A DNA stretch of 64,000 nt from contig CAWADH010000003.1 of assembly GCA_963780795.1 (NCBI GenBank), positions 1 through 64,000 of the forward strand. The letters run 5' to 3'. This stretch comes from DATJGR01 sp963780795. Its GTDB lineage: Bacteria; Pseudomonadota; Gammaproteobacteria; Pseudomonadales; Azotimanducaceae. The translations under genes and the position numbers were made by a program. A model generated the notes under the pieces. That model searched no databases. It was given only the letters and a program-made list of their open reading frames with translations, and was not told where the DNA came from. How positions within the stretch are numbered: the stretch's first letter is position 1; each line of letters starts with the position of its first letter. Below, one piece after another: positions 8,601-16,805 of the stretch.

Positions 8601-9530
8601 CTGTTCGGTCGTGGGAAGCCGCGCGTAGAGCGGCAGGATGTCGTAGCGGTCGCGCAGTTCGCGTCGCAACAACTTCGACGCTTCGTGGATTTCCCGCTCG
8701 CCCGACAGAAACACCAGCACGTCGCTGGCGCGTTGTATGGGACGCCGCTCAATGTCGCGGATCGCGTCCAGTATCTGCTGCGACTGATCGAGGTCGCCGA
8801 CATCGGCCGGCCGGTACACCACTTCGACCGGATAGCCGCGCCCGCTCACCTGCACCACCGGCGCGTCTTCGAAGTGCTTCGCGAATGCACCGACGTCGAT
8901 CGTCGCGCTCGTGATGATCACCTTGAGGTCCGCGCGTTTGCCCAACAGCACCTTCACGTAGCCGAGCAGGAAGTCGATGTTCAGGCTGCGTTCGTGCGCC
9001 TCGTCGATGATCAGCACTTCGTAGTTCGACAGCCATCGATCGCCGGTGATCTCGTTCAGCAGCAGGCCGTCGGTCATCACCTTGATCAGTGTTTTGTCGG
9101 ACGTCTGATCGCTGAAGCGCACGGCATAGCCGACCTGTTGGCCGAGCGGTACGCCGAGTTCCTCGGCGATACGTCTCGAGACGGCTCTGGCGGCGATGCG
9201 CCTTGGTTGCGTGTGCCCTATCAATCCGCGCGCGCCAAATCCGGCCGCAAGGCAGAGCTTCGGCAATTGCGTCGTTTTGCCGGAGCCCGTTTCGCCGGCG
9301 ACGATCACGACGCGGTGCGCCTCGAGCAGGCGACGGATCTCGTCGATGTGCTGCGCAATAGGCAACTCGTCGGGGAACGACACGTTCGGAACGCTCGCGC
9401 GCCTGTTACGCAAACGAAGCTGCGCCGAAACGAGGTCAGTCGCGGCGCGTGCGGGATCGTCGCGAAACGTGCGCTCGAGCGGGCGCACGTCGCGCAGCAT
9501 TACCGAGTCATGCGCAAATTCGCCACTCAC
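5697..9530 (-). CDS. hrpA: ATP-dependent RNA helicase HrpA (DEAH box)
   Basis: 1277 residues, about the normal length of HrpA (roughly 1300). Walker A GETGSGKTTQLPK lies near residue 80, the DEAH box LIIDEAHERSLN near residue 175, motif III SATID, and motif VI QRKGRCGRLAPG. Then come the HA2/OB-fold region and the long DUF3418-type C-terminal half. HrpA acts on translating or stalled ribosomes and on mRNA processing in proteobacteria. Either the first ATG or the one eleven codons later could be used. The gene shows no disruption despite its size. Confidence 0.96.
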   Translation of the reverse strand: MSGEFAHDSVMLRDVRPLERTFRDDPARAATDLVSAQLRLRNRRASVPNVSFPDELPIAQHIDEIRRLLEAHRVVIVAGETGSGKTTQLPKLCLAAGFGARGLIGHTQPRRIAARAVSRRIAEELGVPLGQQVGYAVRFSDQTSDKTLIKVMTDGLLLNEITGDRWLSNYEVLIIDEAHERSLNIDFLLGYVKVLLGKRADLKVIITSATIDVGAFAKHFEDAPVVQVSGRGYPVEVVYRPADVGDLDQSQQILDAIRDIERRPIQRASDVLVFLSGEREIHEASKLLRRELRDRYDILPLYARLPTTEQQRIFASGGRRRVVLATNVAETSLTVPNIGFVVDPGFARLSRYSYRSKLQRLPIERISRASADQRKGRCGRLAPGVCYRLYDEADYLAQPAYTDPEIRRTNLAAVVLQMRAFGLGDIETFPFLDPPESRAVRDALTLLTELGALVGDRLTPVGRTMARLPVDPRLGRMLVEASTHGALAELLVIASGLALQDPRERPLESRGAADAAHQQFADKRSDYMAYLKLWNWHEASRQELSASALKRACQQNFLSFLRMREWRDLHRQLLLAVRQLGLRVNGQPAEYMPIHRSILAGSLSLIGLKDERGDYLGARNLRFRIFPGSYLASSHPKWIVGSEISETQRVYARCVAAVEPEWVEAAAQHLLKRSYSEPHWDPRRGETVVFEKVSLFGLPLVERRRVSFRNIDIAQARDIFIRAGLLTGALTTKAEFLRHNLELVAEIRELEAKQRRRDLLASDDVLAGFYSERIPADVADVRDLERWRRGVERRNPKLLFMSRDDVLMPDGARTGDDGFPSALVLHDVEFRLRYSFAPGAVDDGVSLQVPLGLLAHVRQEPLDWLVPGLLGARCEALVRALPKTLRRPLAPLPEKIEAILPGLLRADAYRHGRLERVLGERLEALFDVRIPLDAWNLDAVDAHLRMNVQVRDNKGALVDQDRDARALIERLEAKVARRIDTRGVKDALEAHDLKQFPAVEVGAQRVLDDGDGRLIVYPALVDRGASVSLVMAPTAAEQRRLSRDGYSRMVLLSESKTTRFLQKLVRNERDLGLQFAPLGSADMLTDELLRASAWYCFFDGRELPHSTAEYDARVAQHRGAWPATFDTLLCHAKAILAARFATVRALSEAKSPAYVEPVRDMNAQLVRLVPADFLDRIPLRYLGEVPRYLEAISHRLEGLQGRIQKDAQTAAEIAAFAARLARIAGKLGARPDIEDAHFMIEEYRVAVFAQRLRTKGKVSAKRIESVVAPLEEEAGVR

Positions 9531-9560
9531 GCTTTCGCAACCGGCGGATTAAGAACGGAG

Positions 9561-9579
9561 AGAGGCGCCCGGCGCCTCT
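9561..9579 (-). terminator. GC-rich hairpin at the end of the MoxR/VWA cluster
   Basis: AGAGGCGCC and GGCGCCTCT form a perfect nine-base stem around a single central base, overlapping the stop codon of the CoxE-like gene. On the minus strand it is followed by a pyrimidine-rich but not poly-U stretch. It may be a weak intrinsic terminator before hrpA, or an mRNA-stabilising 3' hairpin. Confidence 0.5.
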
Positions 9580-10750
9580 ATTTGGTGAGGGCGCTCATGC
9601 CCTCTTCGAGACCCCGGATCGTCAGCGGATACATCTTGCCGTTGACGAGTTCGCGCGTCATCGCGACGGAGTTCGAGTATTCCCAGGTTTCCTGCGGCGT
9701 CGGATTGATCCAGATCAACTTGTCGTACAGCGTCGCGAAGCGGTTGATCCAGACCGCGCCGGGTTCCTCGTTCCAGTGTTCGACGCTGCCGCCCGCATGC
9801 GTGATCTCGTACGGCGCCATCGTTGCGTCGCCGACGAACACCACTTTGTAGTCGTGCGCATACTTGTTCAGGATCTCGAACGTCGGCATCCGCTCGTTCA
9901 TGCGACGACGATTGTCTTTCCACACCGATTCGTAGATGAAATTGTGGAAGTAGAAGCTCTCGAGGTGCTTGAACTCGGTACGCGTCGCCGAGAACAGCTC
10001 TTCGCAGATCTTCACGTGCGCATCCATCGATCCGCCGATGTCGAAGAAGCACAGCACCTTCACCGTGTTCTTGCGTTCCGGCTGCATCTTGATGTCGAGC
10101 ATGCCGCCGTTGTCCGCCGTTGCGCGGATCGTGCCCTTCATGTCGAGTTCTTCTTCTTTGCCGGTGCGCGCAAATTTGCGCAGCCGGCGCAGCGCGATCT
10201 TGATGTTGCGCGTGCCGAGTTCGACGGAATCGTCGAGGTTCTTGTACTGGCGCTCGTCCCAGACCTTCTTCGCTTTCTTCTTCTTGCCCTGGCCGAGGCC
10301 GCCGGCACCCTTCTTGCCTTTCTGTTCCGGGTCGTCGCCTTCCTGGCCCTCTTTACCCTCTTTGCCTTCCTTCGCCTGACGCTTCTCTTCTTCCTCGCGC
10401 GCCTTCTGGAACGCTTCGATCAGCTTTTCGAGGCCGCCGAGCGACTTGATCTTCTCGAGTTCCTCCGCCGTGAGCGATTTCTCGAACTCCCGCCGCAGCC
10501 ACTCGTCGGGAATCAGCGACTCCAGCATGCCGTGCAGGTCTTCGAGACCTTTGAAATAAGCGGAGAAGGCGCGGTCGAACTTGTCGTAGTTCTTCTCGTC
10601 TTTGACGAGACACGTACGGCTGAGCAGATAGAAGTCGTCGATGTTCGCGTAGACGACACGCTTCTGCAGCGCGGCGAGCAGATCCATTAACTCGCGCAGC
10701 GTCACCGGCAACTTGTACTTGCGCAGCGTCAGAAAGAAGTTGATCAGCAC
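9578..10750 (-). CDS. CoxE-like VWA-domain protein
   Basis: 390 residues starting at GTG with AGGAG upstream. The N-terminal half is helical; residues about 120-170 form a very charged, Lys/Glu/Gly-rich linker (EEEEKRQAKEGKEGKEGQEG, then KKGAGGLGQGKKKKAKK). The C-terminal half is a VWA/CoxE domain with the altered MIDAS DIGGSMD, where Gly replaces the first Ser of DxSxS. With the MoxR ATPase just upstream this makes the classic MoxR-VWA pair, which acts as a chaperone or metal-cofactor insertion system in CoxD/CoxE and related pairs. No client metalloenzyme is adjacent, so the target is unknown. Confidence 0.88.
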   Translation of the reverse strand: MLINFFLTLRKYKLPVTLRELMDLLAALQKRVVYANIDDFYLLSRTCLVKDEKNYDKFDRAFSAYFKGLEDLHGMLESLIPDEWLRREFEKSLTAEELEKIKSLGGLEKLIEAFQKAREEEEKRQAKEGKEGKEGQEGDDPEQKGKKGAGGLGQGKKKKAKKVWDERQYKNLDDSVELGTRNIKIALRRLRKFARTGKEEELDMKGTIRATADNGGMLDIKMQPERKNTVKVLCFFDIGGSMDAHVKICEELFSATRTEFKHLESFYFHNFIYESVWKDNRRRMNERMPTFEILNKYAHDYKVVFVGDATMAPYEITHAGGSVEHWNEEPGAVWINRFATLYDKLIWINPTPQETWEYSNSVAMTRELVNGKMYPLTIRGLEEGMSALTK

Positions 10751-10782
10751 GTCTTTGCTCCTACGCTATCCGACGAGCGCGC

Positions 10783-11631
10783 TCAGCCGCGACTGTTGCG
10801 TCGGTTCATGAACGCGAGCCGCTCGAGCAGGTGTACGTCCTGTTCGTTCTTGACCAGCGCACCATACAACGGCGGAATGGCCTTGCTCGGATCGCGGTTC
10901 GTCAGAATCTCGTCCGGAATGTCGTCGGCCATCAGCAGCTTCAGCCAGTCGATCAGTTCCGACGTCGACGGCTTCTTCTTCAGGCCTGGCACCTTGCGCA
11001 CGTCGAAGAAGATGTCCATCGCCTCCTTGACGAGTTCCTTTTTGATCTCCGGATAGTGCACGTCGACGATCGCCTGCATCGTTTCGCGATCGGGGAAGTT
11101 GATGTAGTGGAAGAAGCAGCGGCGCAGGAATGCGTCCGGCAGTTCCTTTTCGTTGTTCGAAGTGATCACGATCACCGGCCGGAATTTCGCCTTCACCGTT
11201 TCGCCGGTTTCGTAGACGAAGAATTCCATGCGATCGAGTTCCTGCAGCAGGTCGTTCGGGAACTCGATGTCGGCCTTGTCGATTTCGTCGATCAGCAGCA
11301 CCACGCGCTTGTCCGATTCGAACGCGTGCCAGAGCTTGCCCTTCTTGATGTAGTTGCGGATGTCCTTCACGCGCTCGTCGCCCAGTTGCGAGTCGCGCAG
11401 CCGTGTGACGGCGTCGTATTCGTACAACCCTTGCTGCGCTTTGGTGGTGGACTTGATGTGCCACTGAACCAGTTCCATGCCGAGCGAGTTGGCAACCTCT
11501 TCCGCGAGTAGCGTTTTGCCGGTGCCCGGCTCGCCCTTCACCAGCAGCGGGCGTTCGAGTTTCACCGCCGCATCGACGGCCATGCTCAACTCATCGGTGG
11601 AAATGTACGTGGCGGTGCTGTCGAAAATCAT
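10783..11631 (-). CDS. MoxR-family AAA+ ATPase
   Basis: 282 residues. Walker A is GEPGTGKTLLAEE (about residues 37-49), Walker B VVLLIDEIDKAD (about 108-119), sensor I ITSNNEKELPDAFLRRC with its arginine finger. The MoxR subfamily (CoxD-like) couples ATP hydrolysis to remodelling of partners recognised through VWA proteins. It lies 32 bases upstream of the CoxE-like VWA gene and 98 bases downstream of a second, membrane-anchored VWA gene, so three genes may act together. No frameshift or missing motif is seen. Confidence 0.92.
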   Translation of the reverse strand: MIFDSTATYISTDELSMAVDAAVKLERPLLVKGEPGTGKTLLAEEVANSLGMELVQWHIKSTTKAQQGLYEYDAVTRLRDSQLGDERVKDIRNYIKKGKLWHAFESDKRVVLLIDEIDKADIEFPNDLLQELDRMEFFVYETGETVKAKFRPVIVITSNNEKELPDAFLRRCFFHYINFPDRETMQAIVDVHYPEIKKELVKEAMDIFFDVRKVPGLKKKPSTSELIDWLKLLMADDIPDEILTNRDPSKAIPPLYGALVKNEQDVHLLERLAFMNRRNSRG

Positions 11632-11729
11632 CGATTGGTGTCTCGTTTAAGTGGGCTGAATTAGGAAGCGGCTACTTTAATTGCGCCCCCTAGCCATAGC
11701 AAGCAAGCCGCCTGGCGACTCTCTGAACG

Positions 11730-13625
11730 CTAAGTCGTTGCCGCGCTTGCGGGTTTTCCGCTCGCTGCTGTGAGGGTCTCGCGATAACGCGTGAGCGCGG
11801 CGTCGAATGCACTGCTGTGTGCCGCGCCGCGCGAACGCAACAGCAACCACGCCAACAGGCCGATGCTGGCGACGGCGACGCCGGCCATCGCGATCCACTC
11901 CCACCATGCGGGTGCACGCGATTGCGCTACCGCCGCGACTGACGCGGGCGTCGGCTCCGTCATGATCGCCGCAGGTGATGCAACGGGTGCTTCGTCCGGA
12001 ACCTCGCTCGGTGCTTCACTTGGCGTCTCGGCGACTACGGCTTGCGGCTGTGTCTCCGGCACGACCGCCGTCGCGACGACCGGTGGCGGCCGCACCGGAT
12101 CGACGATGACGTGTCCGTCGATGTCGAGGCCCACGTGCAACGATTCCGTCAGCGGCAGCATCAGGGGTATCGGGTCGGACTCCGCCTCGATCTTGTTGTT
12201 ATTCATCAGGTTGAAGAGCACTTTTAATTTCACGTCGACATGTTGCTCGAGCTTCGGAATCGCGACCAGCCATGTTCCGTCGCCCTGCTTCGTGCCGACG
12301 ACGAGTTTGACGCGACCGCTCGATGTCCGTGTCGATCCGAGTACCCGCAACGACGCAGGGTCCATGTCCGTCACGTTGACGCGCACCCGTGCACCGGCAT
12401 TGCCGTCTTGTGCATCGCGAATGTCGACGTCGATCGGATGCGCGATGCGTTCGGTATAAACGCGCGACCGTTCGAACGTCTTGCCGACTACGCGCACCGT
12501 CACCCGATCGGCGGCAGTGAGCGGAGAGCCGCCCAGGTCGATGGAGTACGCGAGCACGGCACCGTCGATGGCGCTGACCCGTAGCGGTTCCGTGCCGTAC
12601 TGCGTGTTCAGTTTGGCGGTGACCTCGACCGCTTCGGCGAGACGACGTTCGTCGATCGCCTTTCCTGCGTCCGTCAATTCGACGCGCACCGCCGGCGCCT
12701 CAGCCGTGTCGTCAGCGCTCATCGCGATCCCGAGCTGGCTCCAGATCCGCACATGGGCGGCGCCGGGCGCAAATTGCCACGAACCGGCGACCGGCTGCCT
12801 GATGGTGACGATCGAGTACGAGTCCGCATCGAGCCAGACGACGTCGTCCGTACGGGCGGCCGCGTCGATTCGCGCGCCGGTAGGCGACGTCAAGACGAAG
12901 GGATCGTTCGATCGATCCGCGAACAGAGTCACCTCCGCCGTGTCCGGTGCAACCGTGAACGATCCGCTCGGTGCAATCCGTTCCACCACCGTCGCGAGAT
13001 ACTGCTTCACGGCCGAAACCGTGTCGGCGCGCGCGACATGGCCATGTGTCGCATCGGCGATGCGTTTCAGGAACTCGATGTCGGCGTTCGGCGACAGCGC
13101 GAGGCAGTCGATTTCGATGTTCGCCTCGACCAGTTTCGGGACGAGCTCTTCGCTGATCGCGCGGCGCTGCGAGTCGTTGCTGACGGCGTCGTCCGCCACA
13201 TCAACGCGGCCGTCGGTGACGAGAATGATGTGTCGGTGGAAATCGGGCGACGCAACGCCGACGTCCCACGTCGCTTTTCGCAGCGCGTCGTATAGATCGG
13301 TCCGGGCGGCCGTGGATCCGATCCGGGTGCGCGCGGCGCGCGCGGTTCTACGCCACGCGTCGTCGACCACTCCATGCGGCACCACGACGTCGGCCATTCC
13401 ACCGAACGTCCAGACGCCGGCGCGACTGCCGGGCGCCAGCATCTCGCCGAGGCCGTTCAGCACGTCCTGGCGCAGATATTCGGGGTCGCCGGACTTCATG
13501 CTGCCGGACACGTCGATGACGAGCCGAACGTCCATGCCCGCAACAGCCGCTACGTCCGCTGCGCCGGCGTGCAAAGACAGCGTCAATGCACCGACGAGTA
13601 ACCCTCTGACCGCGAGCCGCATCAT
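11730..13625 (-). CDS. Exported, membrane-anchored VWA-domain protein
   Basis: 631 residues. A signal peptide (RGLLVGALTLSLHAGAA) is followed by a VWA domain (about 30-225) with an intact MIDAS: LVIDVSGSMKSGD, a Thr in the SNDS/TDLYD region and TDGRVDVADD. Beta-rich domains span about 230-500, then an Ala/Pro/Glu-rich stalk (ETQPQAVVAETPSEAPSEVP), one transmembrane helix (WWEWIAMAGVAVASIGLLAW, about 580-600) and a short cytoplasmic tail. The topology suggests a large periplasmic sensor or adhesion-type domain anchored to the inner membrane. It precedes the MoxR gene, which suggests functional coupling. Its specific role is unknown. Confidence 0.85.
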   Translation of the reverse strand: MMRLAVRGLLVGALTLSLHAGAADVAAVAGMDVRLVIDVSGSMKSGDPEYLRQDVLNGLGEMLAPGSRAGVWTFGGMADVVVPHGVVDDAWRRTARAARTRIGSTAARTDLYDALRKATWDVGVASPDFHRHIILVTDGRVDVADDAVSNDSQRRAISEELVPKLVEANIEIDCLALSPNADIEFLKRIADATHGHVARADTVSAVKQYLATVVERIAPSGSFTVAPDTAEVTLFADRSNDPFVLTSPTGARIDAAARTDDVVWLDADSYSIVTIRQPVAGSWQFAPGAAHVRIWSQLGIAMSADDTAEAPAVRVELTDAGKAIDERRLAEAVEVTAKLNTQYGTEPLRVSAIDGAVLAYSIDLGGSPLTAADRVTVRVVGKTFERSRVYTERIAHPIDVDIRDAQDGNAGARVRVNVTDMDPASLRVLGSTRTSSGRVKLVVGTKQGDGTWLVAIPKLEQHVDVKLKVLFNLMNNNKIEAESDPIPLMLPLTESLHVGLDIDGHVIVDPVRPPPVVATAVVPETQPQAVVAETPSEAPSEVPDEAPVASPAAIMTEPTPASVAAVAQSRAPAWWEWIAMAGVAVASIGLLAWLLLRSRGAAHSSAFDAALTRYRETLTAASGKPASAATT

Positions 13626-13685
13626 GCTCGAAGAATAGCAACGGCCGCGGATCGCGCCGCTTCGGAGGAAAACGCGACGGGCAGA

Positions 13686-14015
13686 TCAGGCTTTCGGTGC
13701 GCGGACCCGCTGCACCGCACCGACCACCAGAAACACGATGAGCACGACGAGACTGGCCAGCGCCAGCACCATCAGCGCCGGACGCGGATTGCCGTCGGCG
13801 CGGAACACGCCTTCGAACAACGCCACGATGAAGGCCGGCGCGTATTCGTTCTGGACGACCTGGATGTTCCAGGGCAACAGCAGCCACACGGCTGCGAGAC
13901 ACCGCAGCAACGAGCGCAGCCACGCGTTACCGATCGACCGGGTCAGCACGAAAATACCCGCGAGCGTGCCGAGACCCGCAAGCGCGACGACGATCCACGC
14001 GACGGTCGTTTCCAT
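13686..14015 (-). CDS. Small three-helix membrane protein
   Basis: 109 residues with probable membrane helices at about 5-27, 33-50 and 80-103 and a basic C-terminus (VQRVRAPKA). Its ATG overlaps the stop of ycgN (TGATG), so it is translationally coupled to the rnd-ycgL-ycgN run. The downstream neighbour is the membrane VWA protein. I do not recognise a family. The location and tight coupling argue that it is a real gene. Confidence 0.72.
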   Translation of the reverse strand: METTVAWIVVALAGLGTLAGIFVLTRSIGNAWLRSLLRCLAAVWLLLPWNIQVVQNEYAPAFIVALFEGVFRADGNPRPALMVLALASLVVLIVFLVVGAVQRVRAPKA

Positions 14016-14476
14016 CAGGGCTCACTCCGCTTCTTCGGTTCGATCCAATGCAAGATGCGACTCTCCATGTCGTCGGGATGCACGTGCGCTTCGGACATCG
14101 CGCGTCCGCGCACCGAAATGCCGGCGCGGTGCACGGTGTCGCGATCACCCGACACCAGATAATGCCACCACATCAGATCGCGTCCTTCCGACCGCAGCCG
14201 ATACGCGCACGTTTGCGGCAACCAGTGCAGGTCGGGAACCGCAGCGGCATCGAATTCGATGCAGTCGCGCACCCGCACGTGCCGCTCCTCGTAGTGAGTG
14301 CATCGACACGTGTCGAGATCGAGCAGATGACAGGTGACGCTGGTACAGGCGATTCGTCCGGTGTCTTCGTCTTCGAGCTTCAACTGGCAACATTGCGCAC
14401 AACCGTCGCACAGTGCTTCCCATTCTTCGCTGCTGAGTTCGGCCAGCGGTTTGCGCCAGAACGCCTCGTCACTCAC
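14015..14476 (-). CDS. ycgN: YcgN-family (UPF0260) cysteine-cluster protein
   Basis: 153 residues. The family signature of clustered cysteines is visible: LCDGCAQCCQLKLEDEDTG, then TSVTCHLLDLDTCRCTHYEER, RDCIEF and LPQTCAYR, with the WWHYLVSGD segment near residue 105. The cysteines probably bind a metal or Fe-S cluster; biochemical function is unknown. It begins 8 bases inside the end of ycgL and overlaps the next gene by the TGATG arrangement, so all are in one transcript. The rnd-ycgL-ycgN order is widespread in gammaproteobacteria. Confidence 0.92.
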   Translation of the reverse strand: MSDEAFWRKPLAELSSEEWEALCDGCAQCCQLKLEDEDTGRIACTSVTCHLLDLDTCRCTHYEERHVRVRDCIEFDAAAVPDLHWLPQTCAYRLRSEGRDLMWWHYLVSGDRDTVHRAGISVRGRAMSEAHVHPDDMESRILHWIEPKKRSEP

Positions 14477-14729
14477 GTGCCTTCCCCGGCGGGTCGATCA
14501 CCGGCGGCATCTGCAGGTAGAAACCGCGCGTCGCGATCGACTCGAGCACGTTCACGGCTTCGCTGCGCGCCAGCCGTCGCTCCGGCGTGAGTTCGAGCCG
14601 CATCGCTTCGACCGGGCGGCCAAAGCGCTGCAGCAGACTCGGTGGCACCCGTTCGAGGTCGTCATGCTGATCGACGAACAGATACATGTCCGCGACCTTG
14701 ACACTCTTGTACACGATGACGCGTCTCAC
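14469..14729 (-). CDS. ycgL: YcgL-domain protein
   Basis: 86 residues from a GTG start that overlaps the rnd stop as GTGA. Homology begins immediately (VYKSVKVADMYLFVDQHDDL) and continues through VPPSLLQRFG and LTPERRLARSEAVNVLES to GFYLQMPP, which match YcgL proteins along their length. YcgL is a small alpha/beta protein of unknown function almost always next to rnd or minC. The GTG start is the only sensible choice because upstream codons lie within rnd. It overlaps ycgN by 8 bases. Confidence 0.9.
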   Translation of the reverse strand: MRRVIVYKSVKVADMYLFVDQHDDLERVPPSLLQRFGRPVEAMRLELTPERRLARSEAVNVLESIATRGFYLQMPPVIDPPGKARE

Positions 14730-15844
14730 CCGCCTGCCGCACCCGCCAGTTTCGCTTCGAACGCCTCGCCGACCAGCGGATATCGCCAACCGCGAAAGTT
14801 CTCCGGCAATCTTCCGTCGGAACGCACGCTGCGTAAACACATCTCCAGGTCGCGGCGTCGTGACAGCAATTCCTCGGCCATATCGAGCGACCGGGCGCAC
14901 TCCGCGCCGAGATTCTTCAATTCCTTCAGCGTGCGCGTTTCCGATGCAGTGAACGGCGCCGCCATCGCCGGCGGCAACGCTTCCTCGGACAGCGCATCCG
15001 CCTGCTCGATCAGCGCCAACAGTTCCTTTCCGTGGCGGCGTGCAGACGCCGGCTCGATCGTCTTCGAGATCGTTTCGCGGTCCACCGTGCGGCGCTGCAC
15101 GAGATCGATCAGCTGATCGTCCTTCACCACATGGCCGCGCGGCAGGTCCTTCGCCCTCGCATAACGCTCGCGCCACGCACACAGCATCTGTAACCGGCCG
15201 AGTTCGCGCCGGTCGCAGCGCCCGGCTCTGCGCAGGTTCGCGTAGCACCGGTCCGGATCGATCAATTCGAAGCCGATGCGATGGCCGATCTCCTCCTGTA
15301 CCCACGCCAGGCGACCCAGTCGCGTCAGTTCGGCGACCTGCGCACGGTAAACCGGCAACAGATACACGATGTCTTCGGCGGCATAGCGCAACTGTTCGTC
15401 GCGCAACGGTCGCGCGAGCCAGTCCGATCGCGTCTCGTGCTTGTCGAGTTGCGTTCCGGCATAGCGTTTCACGATGTCGGCGTAACTCGGACTGAACTCG
15501 GTGCTGAGAAACGCCGCCGCTACCTGCGTGTCGAACAGGCTCGCCGGTTTGGCGCCGATGTGCCGGGCGAACACTTCGAGATCTTCAGAGCACGCGTGCA
15601 TCACCTTTACTACGGCGGCGTCTTCGAGCAGCGCTCTGAAACCGTCCCACTTCGACACGCGCAACGGATCGACGATGACGAGTTCCTCGTCCGTCGCCAC
15701 CTGATAGAGCGCGGCGATCGGAAAGAACGTGCGCGTGCGGATGAATTCGGTATCGATGCCAACGACTTCATGCTGGCGCCAGCGCGCCAACGCCGCCTCG
15801 AAGTCGTCGTCGCGTTCGATGTAGCGATACTTGAGTTCGATCAA
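14726..15844 (-). CDS. rnd: Ribonuclease D
   Basis: 372 residues, the typical length. RNase D is a 3'-5' exoribonuclease that trims tRNA precursors. The DEDD catalytic residues are visible in VVGIDTEF (D and E), ACSEDLEVF (D) and RYAAEDIVYLLPVY (Y-x3-D, DEDDy subclass). The two C-terminal HRDC domains lie at about 215-290 and 300-370. Its ATG overlaps the end of recR by 4 bases and its stop overlaps the start of ycgL, so it lies in the middle of a coupled run. Confidence 0.95.
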   Translation of the reverse strand: MIELKYRYIERDDDFEAALARWRQHEVVGIDTEFIRTRTFFPIAALYQVATDEELVIVDPLRVSKWDGFRALLEDAAVVKVMHACSEDLEVFARHIGAKPASLFDTQVAAAFLSTEFSPSYADIVKRYAGTQLDKHETRSDWLARPLRDEQLRYAAEDIVYLLPVYRAQVAELTRLGRLAWVQEEIGHRIGFELIDPDRCYANLRRAGRCDRRELGRLQMLCAWRERYARAKDLPRGHVVKDDQLIDLVQRRTVDRETISKTIEPASARRHGKELLALIEQADALSEEALPPAMAAPFTASETRTLKELKNLGAECARSLDMAEELLSRRRDLEMCLRSVRSDGRLPENFRGWRYPLVGEAFEAKLAGAAGG

Positions 15845-16449
15845 TCGCTGCTGCCGATGCTGCGTCGACCGCGCAGCGCGTGGACGATGGTCCCACCGTC
15901 CACATATTCCAGTTCGCCGCCAAGCGGCACACCGTGTGCGATGCGCGTCAGTCGAACCGGCATGTGCCGCAGGCTTTCGGTGATGTAGTGCGCGGTCGCC
16001 TCGCCTTCCACCGTCGGGTTCGTAGCGAGAATGATCTCTTCGATGCCGCCGGCAGCGACCAGTCTGGCCAGCGCATCGAGACCGAGCGCGTCGGGGCCGA
16101 CGCCGTCGATCGGCGACAGTCGACCATGCAGCACGAAATAGGTGCCGCGATACCCACCCGCGTGTTCGATCGCGAAGATGTCAGCCGCCGATTCGACCAC
16201 GCACAGCGTCTGCTGTTCGCGCCGCGCGTCCTGGCAGATTCCGCACAGATCGAGTTCGCTGAACGTTCTGCAGCGCCTGCAGTAACCGACCTTGTCGATC
16301 GCCTCCAGCAGCGCATCGGCGAGGTGTTTGCCGCCCGAACGCTGTTGCCGAAGGATCGCGAGCGCCATCCGTTGCGCGGTCTTCGGACCTACACCGGGCA
16401 ACACCTGGAACGCTTCGATCAGGCGGTCGATCAGAGGACTGATGTGCAT
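15841..16449 (-). CDS. recR: Recombination mediator protein RecR
   Basis: 202 residues. With RecF/RecO it loads RecA on SSB-coated gaps. Features in order: helix-hairpin-helix FQVLPGVGPKTAQRMA (about 14-29), zinc finger CRRCRTFSELDLCGICQD (about 56-73), Toprim domain with LCVVESAADIFAIE and ATNPTVEGEATAHY, and a Walker-B-like C-terminal segment GVPLGGELEYVDGGT. The ATG at 16449 matches the conserved N-terminus (M-x-x-SPLIDRL); the longer frame belongs to the overlap with ybaB. It follows ybaB and overlaps rnd. Confidence 0.95.
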   Translation of the reverse strand: MHISPLIDRLIEAFQVLPGVGPKTAQRMALAILRQQRSGGKHLADALLEAIDKVGYCRRCRTFSELDLCGICQDARREQQTLCVVESAADIFAIEHAGGYRGTYFVLHGRLSPIDGVGPDALGLDALARLVAAGGIEEIILATNPTVEGEATAHYITESLRHMPVRLTRIAHGVPLGGELEYVDGGTIVHALRGRRSIGSSD

Positions 16450-16465
16450 CAACGGCGTGACATCG

Positions 16466-16786
16466 TCAGAACGGCATCTTGAAACCGGCGGGAAGTCCGA
16501 GGCCGGCGGTGAGGCTCGCCATCTTTTCCTGCTGCGCGCGCTCGGCGCGATGCACCGCATCGTTCATCGCAGCGGCAATGAGGTCTTCCAGAACGGCAAG
16601 ATCCTCCTTCGCGATGCTCGGATCGATCTGCACGCGGCGCGCCTCATGACGACCGTTCAGCGTGACCTTCACCATGCCGGCGCCCGCCTCACCGGTGACT
16701 TCGAGCTGCGCGAGTTCGGCTTGGAGCGCCTGCATGCGCTCCTGCATCTGCTGTGCCTGTTTCATCAGATCCGTGAGACCTTTCAT
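16466..16786 (-). CDS. ybaB: YbaB/EbfC-family nucleoid-associated protein
   Basis: 106 residues. The N-terminal helix MKGLTDLMKQAQQMQERMQA and the beta core VTGEAGAGMVKVTLNGR with DPSIAKEDLAVLEDLIAAAM are the standard YbaB pattern. The family forms dimers that bind DNA non-specifically. It lies between dnaX (19 bases upstream) and recR (16 bases downstream), the classical order. An AAGGAAG ribosome site precedes the ATG. Confidence 0.94.
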   Translation of the reverse strand: MKGLTDLMKQAQQMQERMQALQAELAQLEVTGEAGAGMVKVTLNGRHEARRVQIDPSIAKEDLAVLEDLIAAAMNDAVHRAERAQQEKMASLTAGLGLPAGFKMPF

Positions 16787-16805
16787 GGCTTCCTTTCCGT
16801 CCCGC

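Noticed and set aside
6963..9851. 962-codon plus-strand frame opposite hrpA
   Set aside because: Arg/His/Gln-rich shadow of the GC-biased hrpA frame; no domains and no ribosome site.
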